Source of the DNA: JACMQW01 sp964536965
Lineage (GTDB): Bacteria; Bdellovibrionota; UBA1018
DNA length: 64,000 nt
Reading direction: 5' to 3'
Assembly (NCBI GenBank): GCA_964536965.1
Contig: CAZIAL010000015.1
Location: forward strand, 8,519-72,518
A program made the translations under genes and the position numbers. This document shows positions 41,457 to 50,056 of the stretch, in pieces. The notes under the pieces are model-generated. The model saw nothing but the letters and a program-made list of their open reading frames with translations, was not told where the DNA came from and searched no databases. How positions within the stretch are numbered: the stretch's first letter is position 1; each line of letters begins with the position of its first letter.

Positions 41457-42106
41457 TCCGACGGGCGATTTTCGCCATGACGAAGTTCGTCCCCCTCCTT
41501 TTCATGGCCGCATGGGCCGTGGGTATCGTCGCGTTCATCCGCGATCCGAGCGTGATTCGTTTTGGAGTTTCCTTGGCGGTCATCTACCTTGTCCCACCCT
41601 TGAGCTATCGGGCCATCGCGTCTCTCTTTCCGATTAAGACGGGAACGAGTCGCCTCGGTCGCGATCAACCGCCCAGCGGGTGGGTCGTCGCCCATCGATT
41701 CCAGATTCTCTACAGCGTTTTCGAAGATCTCGAGCGCATTCTTCGGGTGATTCCGGGCGCGTACAGTTTTTGGCTCCGCCTCTGGGGAAGTAAGGTCGGA
41801 AAACGAGTCTACTGGACGCCGCACACGCGCGTCGGAGACCGAACGCATTTCATTATCGGAAACGATGTTTTCATCGGGAACGCGTCCTACCTGTCTCCCC
41901 ATATCGTGAAAAGGAAGCCGGAAGGTTTCCTGCTTTTGATTCGTCCGATCGTACTGGAAGACGGAGCCCTCGTGGGAACGCATAGTATGCTGGGCCCGGG
42001 GACTCACGCGAAGGCCGGCCAGCATCTCGAGCCCTTTACCCTCGCCATGAACGGAAAATTCAGAAAATTCGAGATTGCCGATGAAGAAAAGCCAGAAAGC
42101 GCCTAA
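41453..42106 (+). CDS. Membrane-anchored hexapeptide-repeat (LbetaH) acyltransferase-like protein
   Basis: A 217-residue protein with two N-terminal transmembrane helices (FVPLLFMAAWAVGIVAFI and FGVSLAVIYLVPPLSYRAI), then a region with SFWLRLWGSKVGKRVYW. A short left-handed beta-helix follows: GDRTHFIIGNDVFIGNASYLSPHI, IRPIVLEDGALVGTHSMLGPG, with I/V-G-x4 repeats as in acyltransferases. It lacks an obvious catalytic His of the trimeric acyltransferases, so it may modify the lipid-like product at the membrane or be structural. Overlaps both neighbours. Confidence 0.75.
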   Translation: MIRRAIFAMTKFVPLLFMAAWAVGIVAFIRDPSVIRFGVSLAVIYLVPPLSYRAIASLFPIKTGTSRLGRDQPPSGWVVAHRFQILYSVFEDLERILRVIPGAYSFWLRLWGSKVGKRVYWTPHTRVGDRTHFIIGNDVFIGNASYLSPHIVKRKPEGFLLLIRPIVLEDGALVGTHSMLGPGTHAKAGQHLEPFTLAMNGKFRKFEIADEEKPESA

Positions 42107-43031
42107 TCCGAGCGCCCTGGCGCCCTTCCTGGCTCGTGAACGGGTCGTCGGACTTCCGAGGATGCGAACGGACGGGCGCATCCGAAAATTGCTCGAAACG
42201 ATTTGCAAGCGCGACCTCGTCGCGCCGAAACGGGCGGTCCAGGACCTTCCGCGCTACTTTTGGGACGAGCGACGATATGCGCTCGAGAAATCCGACGACT
42301 ACCGTTCCCTCCCGGAAGACGCGCGCGAGGAAATTCTCGAGACGCTGAGTCGCCACAGCGTCGTGACTTCCTATTACATCGAAAAAGGGGCGATCTCCTT
42401 TTGCGCGAAAATGGCGCTCCTCTCGGACACGATCGAAGAGAAGTCGCTTTACCTAGCCATGGGGTACGAAGAAGTCACCCATCTCCTGGAGTTCGAAAAG
42501 TTTCTCGACGTCGATCCGGAGGATCCGAAGTATATTACGCCTTTCATCGGCACCTTGAATGACCTGATCCAAGACGCCGATCGGGTAACGAGTTTCTTTG
42601 TCGCCCAGGTCCTCCTCGAAGGAATGGCGCTGAATCACTATGAGAATCTCCTGGCCCATTGTCTCGATTCCGCGCTGAGGGCCACCATCGAGAAAGTCCT
42701 GTCCGATGAGTCGGGCCATCATGGGTCCGGTTTGGTCCTGCTGAATCTCGCCGAACTTTCCGCGGAAGAATGTTCGCATCTAGTCCGCGTCGCCGCCCGA
42801 GTCGCGGGTATGCTGACCGGACAAGGAGGAATGCTCCTGGAGGTGATTCGTTCGACCGCCGTGAGGCACGGAATCTCGCTCGGTGACGACGCGCTATCGC
42901 GAATCTCGCGCGACATCGAGCTCGAACGCCAGATGAAGACCCGCGTCTCGCGACTCCGTGAAAGCCTGACGAAAATTCGCCACCCCGCGCTCGTCCGCGA
43001 CCTGCTCGAAATCGAGGCGTTTCGAAAATGA
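42081..43031 (+). CDS. AurF-like ferritin-fold diiron oxygenase
   Basis: A 316-residue four-helix-bundle protein with the diiron set Glu101 (IEKGAISFCA), Glu131-x-x-His134 (EEVTHLLEFEK), Glu180 (LLEGMALNHYE) and Glu210-x-x-His213 (SDESGHHGSG). The classic E/ExxH/E/ExxH pattern together with length and the DESGHH segment suggest the AurF (p-aminobenzoate N-oxygenase) branch; the amine or C-H substrate is not known. The start ATG lies inside the previous gene (26-nt overlap); a TTG two codons earlier is possible. The stop overlaps the glycosyltransferase ATG. Confidence 0.8.
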   Translation: MKKSQKAPNPSALAPFLARERVVGLPRMRTDGRIRKLLETICKRDLVAPKRAVQDLPRYFWDERRYALEKSDDYRSLPEDAREEILETLSRHSVVTSYYIEKGAISFCAKMALLSDTIEEKSLYLAMGYEEVTHLLEFEKFLDVDPEDPKYITPFIGTLNDLIQDADRVTSFFVAQVLLEGMALNHYENLLAHCLDSALRATIEKVLSDESGHHGSGLVLLNLAELSAEECSHLVRVAARVAGMLTGQGGMLLEVIRSTAVRHGISLGDDALSRISRDIELERQMKTRVSRLRESLTKIRHPALVRDLLEIEAFRK

Positions 43032-44257
43032 AGCCGAAGATCGCGATCCTACCCTTCCCTGCCGCGGGCCATCTCTCCTCCATCCTCCTGCTCGCGCGCG
43101 CGATGGAAAAAAGGGGGTACGAAATCGTCGTCTATTCCGTGGCGGACGGGGAGAAGCACCTTCGCGAAAAGGACTTTAACTCGGTCCGATACGGAGAGAC
43201 CAAGCTTCCGCTCGGTTCCATCGCCCGCATGGCGGGGGGAACAGTTCGGAATTCGTCTTATTCCGCGATCACGAGTGGTCTTCGATTTCATCGTGAGCTC
43301 CTCGATGCGAGTCTGAACGAACTCGCGGCTCGACTCGAAGCCGAACGGCCGGTCGCTATCGTCGGCGATGAACTTTTCCTGTGCGGACCCACTCTCGGCA
43401 AGGCCCTTGAAATTCCCTGGATCGGAGTGAGTCAGACTCTTTCCATTTACCCCGATCGAACGGGCGCCTCCGCTCCGGCGTTCATCGATCCGCGTGAATC
43501 CGGGGCATTGGCGCGCAGAGCCGGCGTCCTCTTCGTCGACTTGGTCTTCAGATATCTCGCGAAAGGGATCAACCAGCATCGCGTGAAACGCGCTTGGCCT
43601 CCCCACCGGCGAATTGAAGACGCCTTCTCGAAGGACTTGCACTTACTGCCCTACTCGCGTGAATTTTCGGGGCGGGGCCCGACCCCCGCTCATTTTAAAT
43701 TTTTGGGTCCGTTCCTGAAGCCCGTAGACATCGAGACGAAACGCGATGTTTGTTACGCGAGCCTGGGAACCCTCGTTTCGCCTGAGAAGAAGACCGCGAT
43801 CCTCGGTCAGGCGGCCCGAGCTTTTCGAAACCTCGGCGAGACGGCCCTGATCTCTTGGGGAAGTCGGGATGCTTCGACCATTCCCGAAGCCCTGCGCGAG
43901 CAGGTTCTTCCCCGCGTCGACCAACTCGAAGTCCTCTCGCGCGCGAAGCTCATGCTGACCCATGGCGGACTGAACTCGGTCCAGGAATGCATCCATTTCG
44001 GAGTGCCGATGCTCGTGGTTCCGATTAAGCATGACCAGCTCGGCATCGCGGCCCGCGTCCGCGAACTCGGGATCGGCGAGGTGATTTCCCCGCGTGAGGC
44101 GACCGCCGATCGCCTCGCGAAGAGCATCCGGTCGATGCTCGATCCGGAGCGATATGCGATCTATCTCGAGAAGCTCGCGATCCAAAAATTCGCGGCGCAG
44201 CAAGGCGGCGGACTCGACGCTGCCGTCGCGATGATCGAGCGGGTGTTGCATGGATAA
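43028..44257 (+). CDS. GT1-family (MGT/UGT-like) glycosyltransferase
   Basis: A 409-residue GT-B enzyme. ILPFPAAGHLSSILLLARAM at the N-terminus includes His15 in the base position, DELFLCGPTLG lies mid-N-domain, and the donor-binding signature LTHGGLNSVQECIHFGVPMLV with PIKHDQ spans 311-337. These are hallmarks of macrolide- and flavonoid-type glycosyltransferases that add a sugar to hydrophobic aglycones. The 4-nt overlap with the AurF-like gene and 8-nt overlap with the next gene make it part of the same polycistronic unit. Confidence 0.9.
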   Translation: MKPKIAILPFPAAGHLSSILLLARAMEKRGYEIVVYSVADGEKHLREKDFNSVRYGETKLPLGSIARMAGGTVRNSSYSAITSGLRFHRELLDASLNELAARLEAERPVAIVGDELFLCGPTLGKALEIPWIGVSQTLSIYPDRTGASAPAFIDPRESGALARRAGVLFVDLVFRYLAKGINQHRVKRAWPPHRRIEDAFSKDLHLLPYSREFSGRGPTPAHFKFLGPFLKPVDIETKRDVCYASLGTLVSPEKKTAILGQAARAFRNLGETALISWGSRDASTIPEALREQVLPRVDQLEVLSRAKLMLTHGGLNSVQECIHFGVPMLVVPIKHDQLGIAARVRELGIGEVISPREATADRLAKSIRSMLDPERYAIYLEKLAIQKFAAQQGGGLDAAVAMIERVLHG

Positions 44258-45110
44258 AAAAACGGATAAGAAAATCGATAAGCGGGCGGACGGAGACGAT
44301 GAGCGAATGACCGTCTCCGGCGGCGCTGGTTTCCGTCGGGTAACGACCATCGGCACCTGGCGGAAGTTTTCGCTCGTGCTCTGGGCAAACCCCCAGGAAG
44401 CCGTCCGCGTTCTGCCCCCGATCGAGATTCGTGTCGGAGGCGCGGCCGATGCCCTCGAACGCCGAAAACGCCAGCGCCCGGATTCACCGCTGACCTGGAC
44501 TTCGGTGATGCTGAGGGCGATGACGCTCCTTCTCGCGAAACATCCCGAGTGGAACCGATTTGTCCGGAAGAATCATATCTACGAGCGAACGAACGTCGAC
44601 GCTCTCCTTCGCGTGAACCTCGAAGATGGTTCCCTCTGGGCTTGTTATATTCGAGGCGCCCAGACAAAGACGGCGGAAGAATTCCGCACCCATGTCGAAA
44701 ACCATCGGGCGAAGATTCGAGACCGGGGGGCCCGCTACCCCGTCCTCGCGAGAATCGTCGATTGGCTTCCCGTCTCCCTCCTGAGAGGGGCCTATCGCTT
44801 TTATGATGGATTCGAAAATCGGACGGGAATCGCGGCTCCAGGGATGCCCGATCTACGGTATCCATCTTTTTCGCTAAGCAATCTAGGGTCCCTCGGCAGC
44901 GTGCTCATCCCGCCGCTCGTGACCCGCGGTCTCCACGCGCCGATCCATTTCACGATGGGTGCGGTGGCCGCGCGCGGCGACGGTGCGACCCTTCCCATGA
45001 TTTTCGCATTCGACCACCGGATCATCGATGCGGGCGGCGTCGGCTTACTCCTGTCCGAACTCGAAAAAATCCTCGCCGAAGAGTCGTTCCTCGCGGAGGT
45101 GCGGGGATGA
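44250..45110 (+). CDS. Stand-alone E2/CAT-type acyltransferase without lipoyl domain
   Basis: A 286-residue protein with the CoA-dependent acyltransferase fold. SFSLSNLGSLGS and IFAFDHRIIDAGG carry the catalytic His256-x-x-x-Asp260 and the conserved NLG turn of 2-oxoacid dehydrogenase E2 components. There is no lipoyl or peripheral-subunit domain; the first about 25 residues are Lys/Asp-rich and the body begins RRVTTIGTWRKF. A related use of the fold, without dehydrogenase, is chloramphenicol acetyltransferase or NRPS condensation. Here it may O- or N-acylate the product, or form the amide. Overlaps both neighbours. Confidence 0.8.
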   Translation: MDKKTDKKIDKRADGDDERMTVSGGAGFRRVTTIGTWRKFSLVLWANPQEAVRVLPPIEIRVGGAADALERRKRQRPDSPLTWTSVMLRAMTLLLAKHPEWNRFVRKNHIYERTNVDALLRVNLEDGSLWACYIRGAQTKTAEEFRTHVENHRAKIRDRGARYPVLARIVDWLPVSLLRGAYRFYDGFENRTGIAAPGMPDLRYPSFSLSNLGSLGSVLIPPLVTRGLHAPIHFTMGAVAARGDGATLPMIFAFDHRIIDAGGVGLLLSELEKILAEESFLAEVRG

Positions 45111-45811
45111 ACCTACCGATACGCGCACCGGCCATTCGGCTTCGAGACGTCACCAAACGTTACTCCGAATCATCCATCGCGCTCGATTCGGTTTCCCTCG
45201 ACATCGAACCAGGGGAATTCGTCGCCCTGATGGGTCCCTCCGGAAGCGGAAAGACGACGCTTCTCAGTCTCTGCGCGGGCCTCGACCACCCGACCTCTGG
45301 CGAGGTCGTGGTTAACGGCGACCCCCTCGCTCGACTCGATCACGAAGCTCTCTGCCGATTTCGGCGTGATTCGCTCGGATTTGTTTTCCAGGGTTACCAG
45401 CTCTTTCCCTTCCTTACGGCGGTGGAAAACGCCGAATATGTGTGTTTGCTTCGTGGAGATCCTCCCCGTGAGGCCCGCGGCCGTGCACTCGATTCGTTGG
45501 CACGGGTCGGGTTGGAAAAATTCGCAAGCACCGAACCAGGAAAGCTGAGCGGCGGACAACAGCAGCGTGTCGCCATCGCGCGTGCGCTCGCTTCGAATCC
45601 GCGAATCATCCTCGCCGACGAGCCGACGGCGAATCTCGATACCGAGACCGCCATGGGTCTGATTCACCTCTTCGGCGAGCTCAACGAGAAGAACGGGATC
45701 ACCTTCGTATTTTCCACCCATGATGCGCGCATTCTCTCCGAAGTCCGACGCGTCGTAAGGCTTCGGGACGGTCGAATCGAGGTTCCGGGCGGGGAAGGGA
45801 AATCGCGATGA
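45107..45811 (+). CDS. LolD/MacB-type ABC transporter ATPase
   Basis: A 234-residue ATPase with Walker A GPSGSGKTT (43-51), Q-loop FVFQGYQLFPFLTAVENAEY, signature LSGGQQQRVAIARALAS, Walker B ILADEPTANLD and H-loop STHDARI. This is the type that powers FtsX-like permeases moving lipoproteins, lipids or peptides out of the inner membrane. It overlaps the preceding acyltransferase gene by 4 nt and the permease gene by 4 nt. Confidence 0.94.
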   Translation: MNLPIRAPAIRLRDVTKRYSESSIALDSVSLDIEPGEFVALMGPSGSGKTTLLSLCAGLDHPTSGEVVVNGDPLARLDHEALCRFRRDSLGFVFQGYQLFPFLTAVENAEYVCLLRGDPPREARGRALDSLARVGLEKFASTEPGKLSGGQQQRVAIARALASNPRIILADEPTANLDTETAMGLIHLFGELNEKNGITFVFSTHDARILSEVRRVVRLRDGRIEVPGGEGKSR

Positions 45812-47076
45812 AAAACTCCCTTCTCCTCGCGTTTCGAAATGCGAACCGAAATCTGCGCCGCCATGCGCGCCGCTCGGTCCTGCTTATCGCGACCTTAGCC
45901 TTCGGCCTGGCCGCCATTCTTTGGCTCGAATGCGTTTTTGCCGGTCGCAACCGCGAGATGATCGAAAAAGTGACGGAAACCCATGTGGGTGATCTCCAGA
46001 TCATGCGGGACGACTTTCGCGAAGACCGGGGTATTCCCCAGAGTTTTCCCTTCGATCTGGACGCACTTTTGCGTGCGCTTCCCCTACCCGCGCGCATCGC
46101 ACCTCGAGTGCATCTGCCCGCGCTGATTTCCAGCGGAGATCTCTCCTTTCCGATTTTCCTCGTGGGGATCGATCCGATTCGAGAAAGGCAAGTAACCCGC
46201 GTCCATTCATTCCTGAAAGAAGGCGGCTATTTCGAGGGCCCAGCGTCGGATCCGGAATGCCCGGCGGCACGCGTCGTTCTGAGCCGAAAAATGGCTGAGA
46301 TGCTCCGCGTGCAGCTGGGAGAGAAGCTCGTAGTCCTCTCGCAAGCCGCCGACGGAACGCTCGGCAACGGTCTGTTTCGAGTGGAAGGAATCTACGAAAG
46401 CGGCGCCCTGAACTTCGATAAAACTTATGCGTTCGCTCCGATCGACTGCATCCGCAGGGTCGGTGCGATCGCGGGCGTCCACGAGATCGTCATCAAGCTC
46501 CCTCCCGGCAAGACGAGCGGCGCCCCGGTCGACCAAGTTCGGCAACTGTTCGCTGAATCGAATCACGATCCCCGTCTTTCCATTTCTACCTGGGAAACGG
46601 AGATGCCGATGGTTTCGGCCGTCGTCCGATATAATCAGGCGACGCTGCTGATGATCTCTTTCATGCTCTTCGGAATCATCATTCTGGGCATGGTGAATGC
46701 GCAACTCACGAGCGTCTTCGAAAGAACGCGGGAACTCGGCACCATGGCCGCCATCGGGGCGACCCCGAACCAGGTTCGGCTCCAGATCGTGACGGAGGCT
46801 CTGCTACTCGGCCTCGTCGCCGTCGCGCTCGGAACCGCGTTGGGAACAACGATCGTCGCCTACCACCAGTCGACCGGGCTCGACTTGAAGCCATTCTTCG
46901 GCGAGGTGAAAAGTTTTGGACAGTATAATCTCGAACTCGTGACCTATCCGACCTGGAGCTGGAGACCGTATCTCCGCTCGGTCGCGGGAATTCTTCTCTT
47001 TATCCTGCTCGCCTCGCTCTATCCGGCTTTTCGGGCATCGCGAATGAGTCCGCTCGAAGCGATGCGCTCCTTCTAA
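45808..47076 (+). CDS. FtsX/LolE-type ABC transporter permease
   Basis: A 422-residue permease. One N-terminal transmembrane helix (RSVLLIATLAFGLAAILWL) is followed by a large periplasmic domain (about 45-285) and three C-terminal helices (LMISFMLFGIIILGMVNAQL, LGLVAVALGTALGTTIVA, LRSVAGILLFILLASLYPA), with the FtsX core (FERTRELGTMAAIGATPNQVR..I..EA.LLG). It ends FRASRMSPLEAMRSF like MacB/LolC-E. Forms an exporter with the preceding ATPase; the cargo is inferred to be the cluster's lipid-like product. Its stop codon overlaps that of the convergent mscS gene. Confidence 0.92.
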   Translation: MKNSLLLAFRNANRNLRRHARRSVLLIATLAFGLAAILWLECVFAGRNREMIEKVTETHVGDLQIMRDDFREDRGIPQSFPFDLDALLRALPLPARIAPRVHLPALISSGDLSFPIFLVGIDPIRERQVTRVHSFLKEGGYFEGPASDPECPAARVVLSRKMAEMLRVQLGEKLVVLSQAADGTLGNGLFRVEGIYESGALNFDKTYAFAPIDCIRRVGAIAGVHEIVIKLPPGKTSGAPVDQVRQLFAESNHDPRLSISTWETEMPMVSAVVRYNQATLLMISFMLFGIIILGMVNAQLTSVFERTRELGTMAAIGATPNQVRLQIVTEALLLGLVAVALGTALGTTIVAYHQSTGLDLKPFFGEVKSFGQYNLELVTYPTWSWRPYLRSVAGILLFILLASLYPAFRASRMSPLEAMRSF

Positions 47077-48011
47077 CTCGTCGAGGGTGGAGGGCCGGGC
47101 GGCAACATCCGAAAAACCCGTTGGGGAAACGGAATCTCGATGTCCGCCTTGTCGAACGCTTCCTTGAGCGCTTTTACCAGCCGATGCTGCGCTTCGAACT
47201 TAAACTCGTAGTTCTTTACCCGGATGATGACGTCGAGCTCGATACTCGAATCGCCGAATCGCTTCATCCGAACGAGCGGTACGAATTCCGGAACTCCACC
47301 GGGTACGGTTTCGGCGACGTGGCGGGCCGCCTGGATCGCGACTTCCTCGACCTGATTCAGATCCGTATCGTAAGCCACGCCGGTGGAAACGACGACCGAG
47401 AATTCGGAATGCGGAAGGTTAAAATTGGTAATGGGCGACGACGAGAGCTTCGAATTCGGAATCACCAAGTGGTTGATTCCTCCGACGAGCAAATGCGTGC
47501 TTCTCCATCCAATTCGGACCACCTGCCCCTCGACGCCTGTATCGAGCTGGATCCAGTCGCCGATCGCGATCGGCCGGTCGAGATAAAGATAAAATCCGGA
47601 GAACAAGTTCCCCAGCGTATCCTGCAGGGCCAGTCCCACGGCGATGGATCCCACCCCGAGCGAAGCCACGAGCGGAGTGACCGAGACGCCGAGCGAATCG
47701 AGCGCGACCAGAAACGCCGTGACATAGATGACGACCCGAAAAAAGATGAAGACGAGCGGGCGGAAGTGGGGCGCGAGCTTGGAACTCACCCAGGCGGACT
47801 GATTCACCAGTTCGAGGGCCCGGCTCGCGATCCAGGCGACGACCCAGACGGAGAGAAACGTCAGGATTCTCCGATACGCCAGCTCGCTGCGCGACTCGGG
47901 CTCGAAATGGAGATAGAGGTGGCCGGAAAGGAGAACCACTAAAACCAGCAGCTGGAACCAGACTTTCTTCAATCCGTTCCGGATCCACGAAAAACGTTCG
48001 ACAGAGTTCAT
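47073..48011 (-). CDS. mscS: MscS-family mechanosensitive channel
   Basis: A 312-residue inner-membrane channel. It has three N-terminal helices, then TM3 with pore Gly/Ala spacing (VASLGVGSIAVGLALQDTLGNLFSG), the beta-domain loop DRPIAIGDWIQLDTGVEGQVVRIGWRST, VIPNSKLSSSPITNF and a C-terminal alpha/beta part ending IPFPQRVFRML. All MscS hallmarks are present. Protects against hypo-osmotic shock. It converges with the exporter permease with stop codons overlapping, so no room exists for a terminator between them. Confidence 0.93.
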   Translation of the reverse strand: MNSVERFSWIRNGLKKVWFQLLVLVVLLSGHLYLHFEPESRSELAYRRILTFLSVWVVAWIASRALELVNQSAWVSSKLAPHFRPLVFIFFRVVIYVTAFLVALDSLGVSVTPLVASLGVGSIAVGLALQDTLGNLFSGFYLYLDRPIAIGDWIQLDTGVEGQVVRIGWRSTHLLVGGINHLVIPNSKLSSSPITNFNLPHSEFSVVVSTGVAYDTDLNQVEEVAIQAARHVAETVPGGVPEFVPLVRMKRFGDSSIELDVIIRVKNYEFKFEAQHRLVKALKEAFDKADIEIPFPQRVFRMLPPGPPPSTS

Positions 48012-48058
48012 GGGAAGACCTTAACCCCTCTCCACGAGCGGGTAAAGGTTCGGACCAC

Positions 48059-50056
48059 TTAGGCGGCTTGTCCGCCCGACTCGCCGCTTCCCCGCGGAGA
48101 CTGATTCTTCCGAAGGCTGCGATTTTCTTCCACCGCGCGCGCAAGGTCGGTCTGCAGCTTCCGCTCTGATTCCTGGGTTTCGCGGAGCTTGAACGCCGTC
48201 TTTTCGAGATTTCGCTTCGCCTCGCTCGCAAGACGATCGAGCTGATCGATCTTCCGGCGCAGATCCCCGATCTCCTTATCGTTCGACTTGTCCTTCTGCT
48301 GGTTCAGCGATTCCATAAGGCGCTGGTTCACTCGTTTATACTCTTCGAGTTTTTTCTCCAGGCTCTGGACCTTGGTGGCCATCTGGAGATCATTGCCTTT
48401 CTGGGCTTTCGCCTGGGCGATAATCAGTCGATTTTCGAGATCGCGCACCTTCGTCACCAGTGACTTCGCTTCCTCTTCTTTCATCTGCGCCATCCGCTGG
48501 GCGCGCTCGAGCTTCTGCTTCGTTTGCTGCGATTCCTTATCGGACACCGCGGAGCTGGCCCGTTCGACGGCGAGATTCAGCTGCGCAATTTGGTCCGACT
48601 TCGTGTCCAGCGCCGTCTGCTTTTGGCGCAGCATTTCTTCCTTCCGATTCAGTTCCTGCTTCAGTGCCCGTTCCGCGGTCTTGAATTCGAGTTCACGCTG
48701 GCGCATCTGCTTGGAGAGATTCTTCTGGAGTTCGGCGAGACGCGACTTCTCCTGGATCAGTTCAGAGGAGAGATTATCGACCCAGCGCTTCGCTTTATCT
48801 CCCTCGACTTCCTCGGCGATCTCTTCGAGCGTCGCTTGCACCTTTTTGGATTTTCCGGTGCTCGCGATCGTCTTCAGTTCCTGCAGGATCTGCCCGGCGG
48901 GATTCGATTCGGTCTCCTCGGATTCCGAGGCGCCATCTTCGGATGGGGATTCCATTCCTCCCGGGTTTTCGACCCCCGCGACGGTGGAAGCCTCATCCTC
49001 GGTGAGCGGCGGAGGACCTACGACAGTCTCCTTCGGAGCGAACGGCCATACCTGCTTGAGGAAATGAAATCCCCAGTCGTCCTTGTCTTCCGTCTTCGGA
49101 GCGCCCGAACCCTTCACGACGATCGGTGGCTCCTCGACTGGATCGACGGATCCGCCGGAAACCACCCGCGTCTCTTCGACGCCGTCGAGCTTGCTTCGTA
49201 GCTGCTGCACGGTTCCTCGCAACCCGGCGACGGTGCGCTCATAGTCCGCGATGACCGACTTCATCTCCTCGATCTCATCGGATGCATCCGTTTTTCCGGT
49301 GAATCGACGTTCGATCGCACGCTCGGCGGCGGCCCCCGCGATGACCCGGATTTCCTCGTCCTCTTCCGCAGTTTCGCTTCCCGCGATCTTCACCGTTTCC
49401 AGAGTCTGCTGCGGAGTCCGATCGTCGATCTTGACGGTATCCGCTGCGGTCGGATTCTTCAGCAGCTTCGAAAAATTCAGATCGCCCAGTTCGACGTAGT
49501 TCGAAACTTCGAGGAGAGGCGCCCGATTCGAGTCCACGGAAACTACGGCGATAGGATCCTTCAGTTCGGCATCGGTACGATTCAGCAGGGAAACGACCTC
49601 TACCCTTCGTTCCATCAGCTCGTAGCGGACGATCACCTGGGTGCTGTGACGATTGATCCACTCGATCGCTCGTTCGAACGCATCGCCTGGCGTACCTGCC
49701 CCCACTCGTTGGGCCAACCCATTCCATTTCGGTACGTTACTCGGATCCCAGTGAAAGGCGATGCCGACCGCCACATAGTTTCCATCCACGCCGACCTCGA
49801 CGGAAGCGGCCGGAACGTCCTCGGAATGGTGGTTCGGGAGATTCCGCACCGCGAAGGTCTGGAAAACCCCGTATACGAGAAGCGCCCGGATGCGGAGTTC
49901 GTCCACATCCTCTTCGCGCAGTTTCGCCGACACGAGGTCGGAAATGCGTCCGACGTTTCGAGCGCGCAGATCGTTCGTGTAGAAAATATCGCATTTCGGA
50001 CTGAGCAGTCCGGCGACTCCGAAGGAATTCAGGGATCGCATGCTGTCGTCAGCCAA
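48059..50056 (-). CDS. Coiled-coil protein of unknown function
   Basis: A 665-residue soluble protein: an N-terminal alpha/beta domain of about 210 residues (SPKCDIFYTNDLRARNVGRISDLV, VDGNYVAVGIAFHWDP), an acidic low-complexity middle (about 290-400) and a long coiled coil (about 430-640: RAERALKQELNRKEEMLRQKQ-like heptads). Residues at 48059 end in SPRGSGESGGQAA. The start is TTG, chosen because GGAGGA stands at the right distance; the nearest ATG is 15 nt inside and too far from it. It overlaps the upstream gene by 8 nt. No family recognised. The layout suggests a scaffold or cytoskeletal-like element. Confidence 0.68.
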   Translation of the reverse strand: MADDSMRSLNSFGVAGLLSPKCDIFYTNDLRARNVGRISDLVSAKLREEDVDELRIRALLVYGVFQTFAVRNLPNHHSEDVPAASVEVGVDGNYVAVGIAFHWDPSNVPKWNGLAQRVGAGTPGDAFERAIEWINRHSTQVIVRYELMERRVEVVSLLNRTDAELKDPIAVVSVDSNRAPLLEVSNYVELGDLNFSKLLKNPTAADTVKIDDRTPQQTLETVKIAGSETAEEDEEIRVIAGAAAERAIERRFTGKTDASDEIEEMKSVIADYERTVAGLRGTVQQLRSKLDGVEETRVVSGGSVDPVEEPPIVVKGSGAPKTEDKDDWGFHFLKQVWPFAPKETVVGPPPLTEDEASTVAGVENPGGMESPSEDGASESEETESNPAGQILQELKTIASTGKSKKVQATLEEIAEEVEGDKAKRWVDNLSSELIQEKSRLAELQKNLSKQMRQRELEFKTAERALKQELNRKEEMLRQKQTALDTKSDQIAQLNLAVERASSAVSDKESQQTKQKLERAQRMAQMKEEEAKSLVTKVRDLENRLIIAQAKAQKGNDLQMATKVQSLEKKLEEYKRVNQRLMESLNQQKDKSNDKEIGDLRRKIDQLDRLASEAKRNLEKTAFKLRETQESERKLQTDLARAVEENRSLRKNQSPRGSGESGGQAA

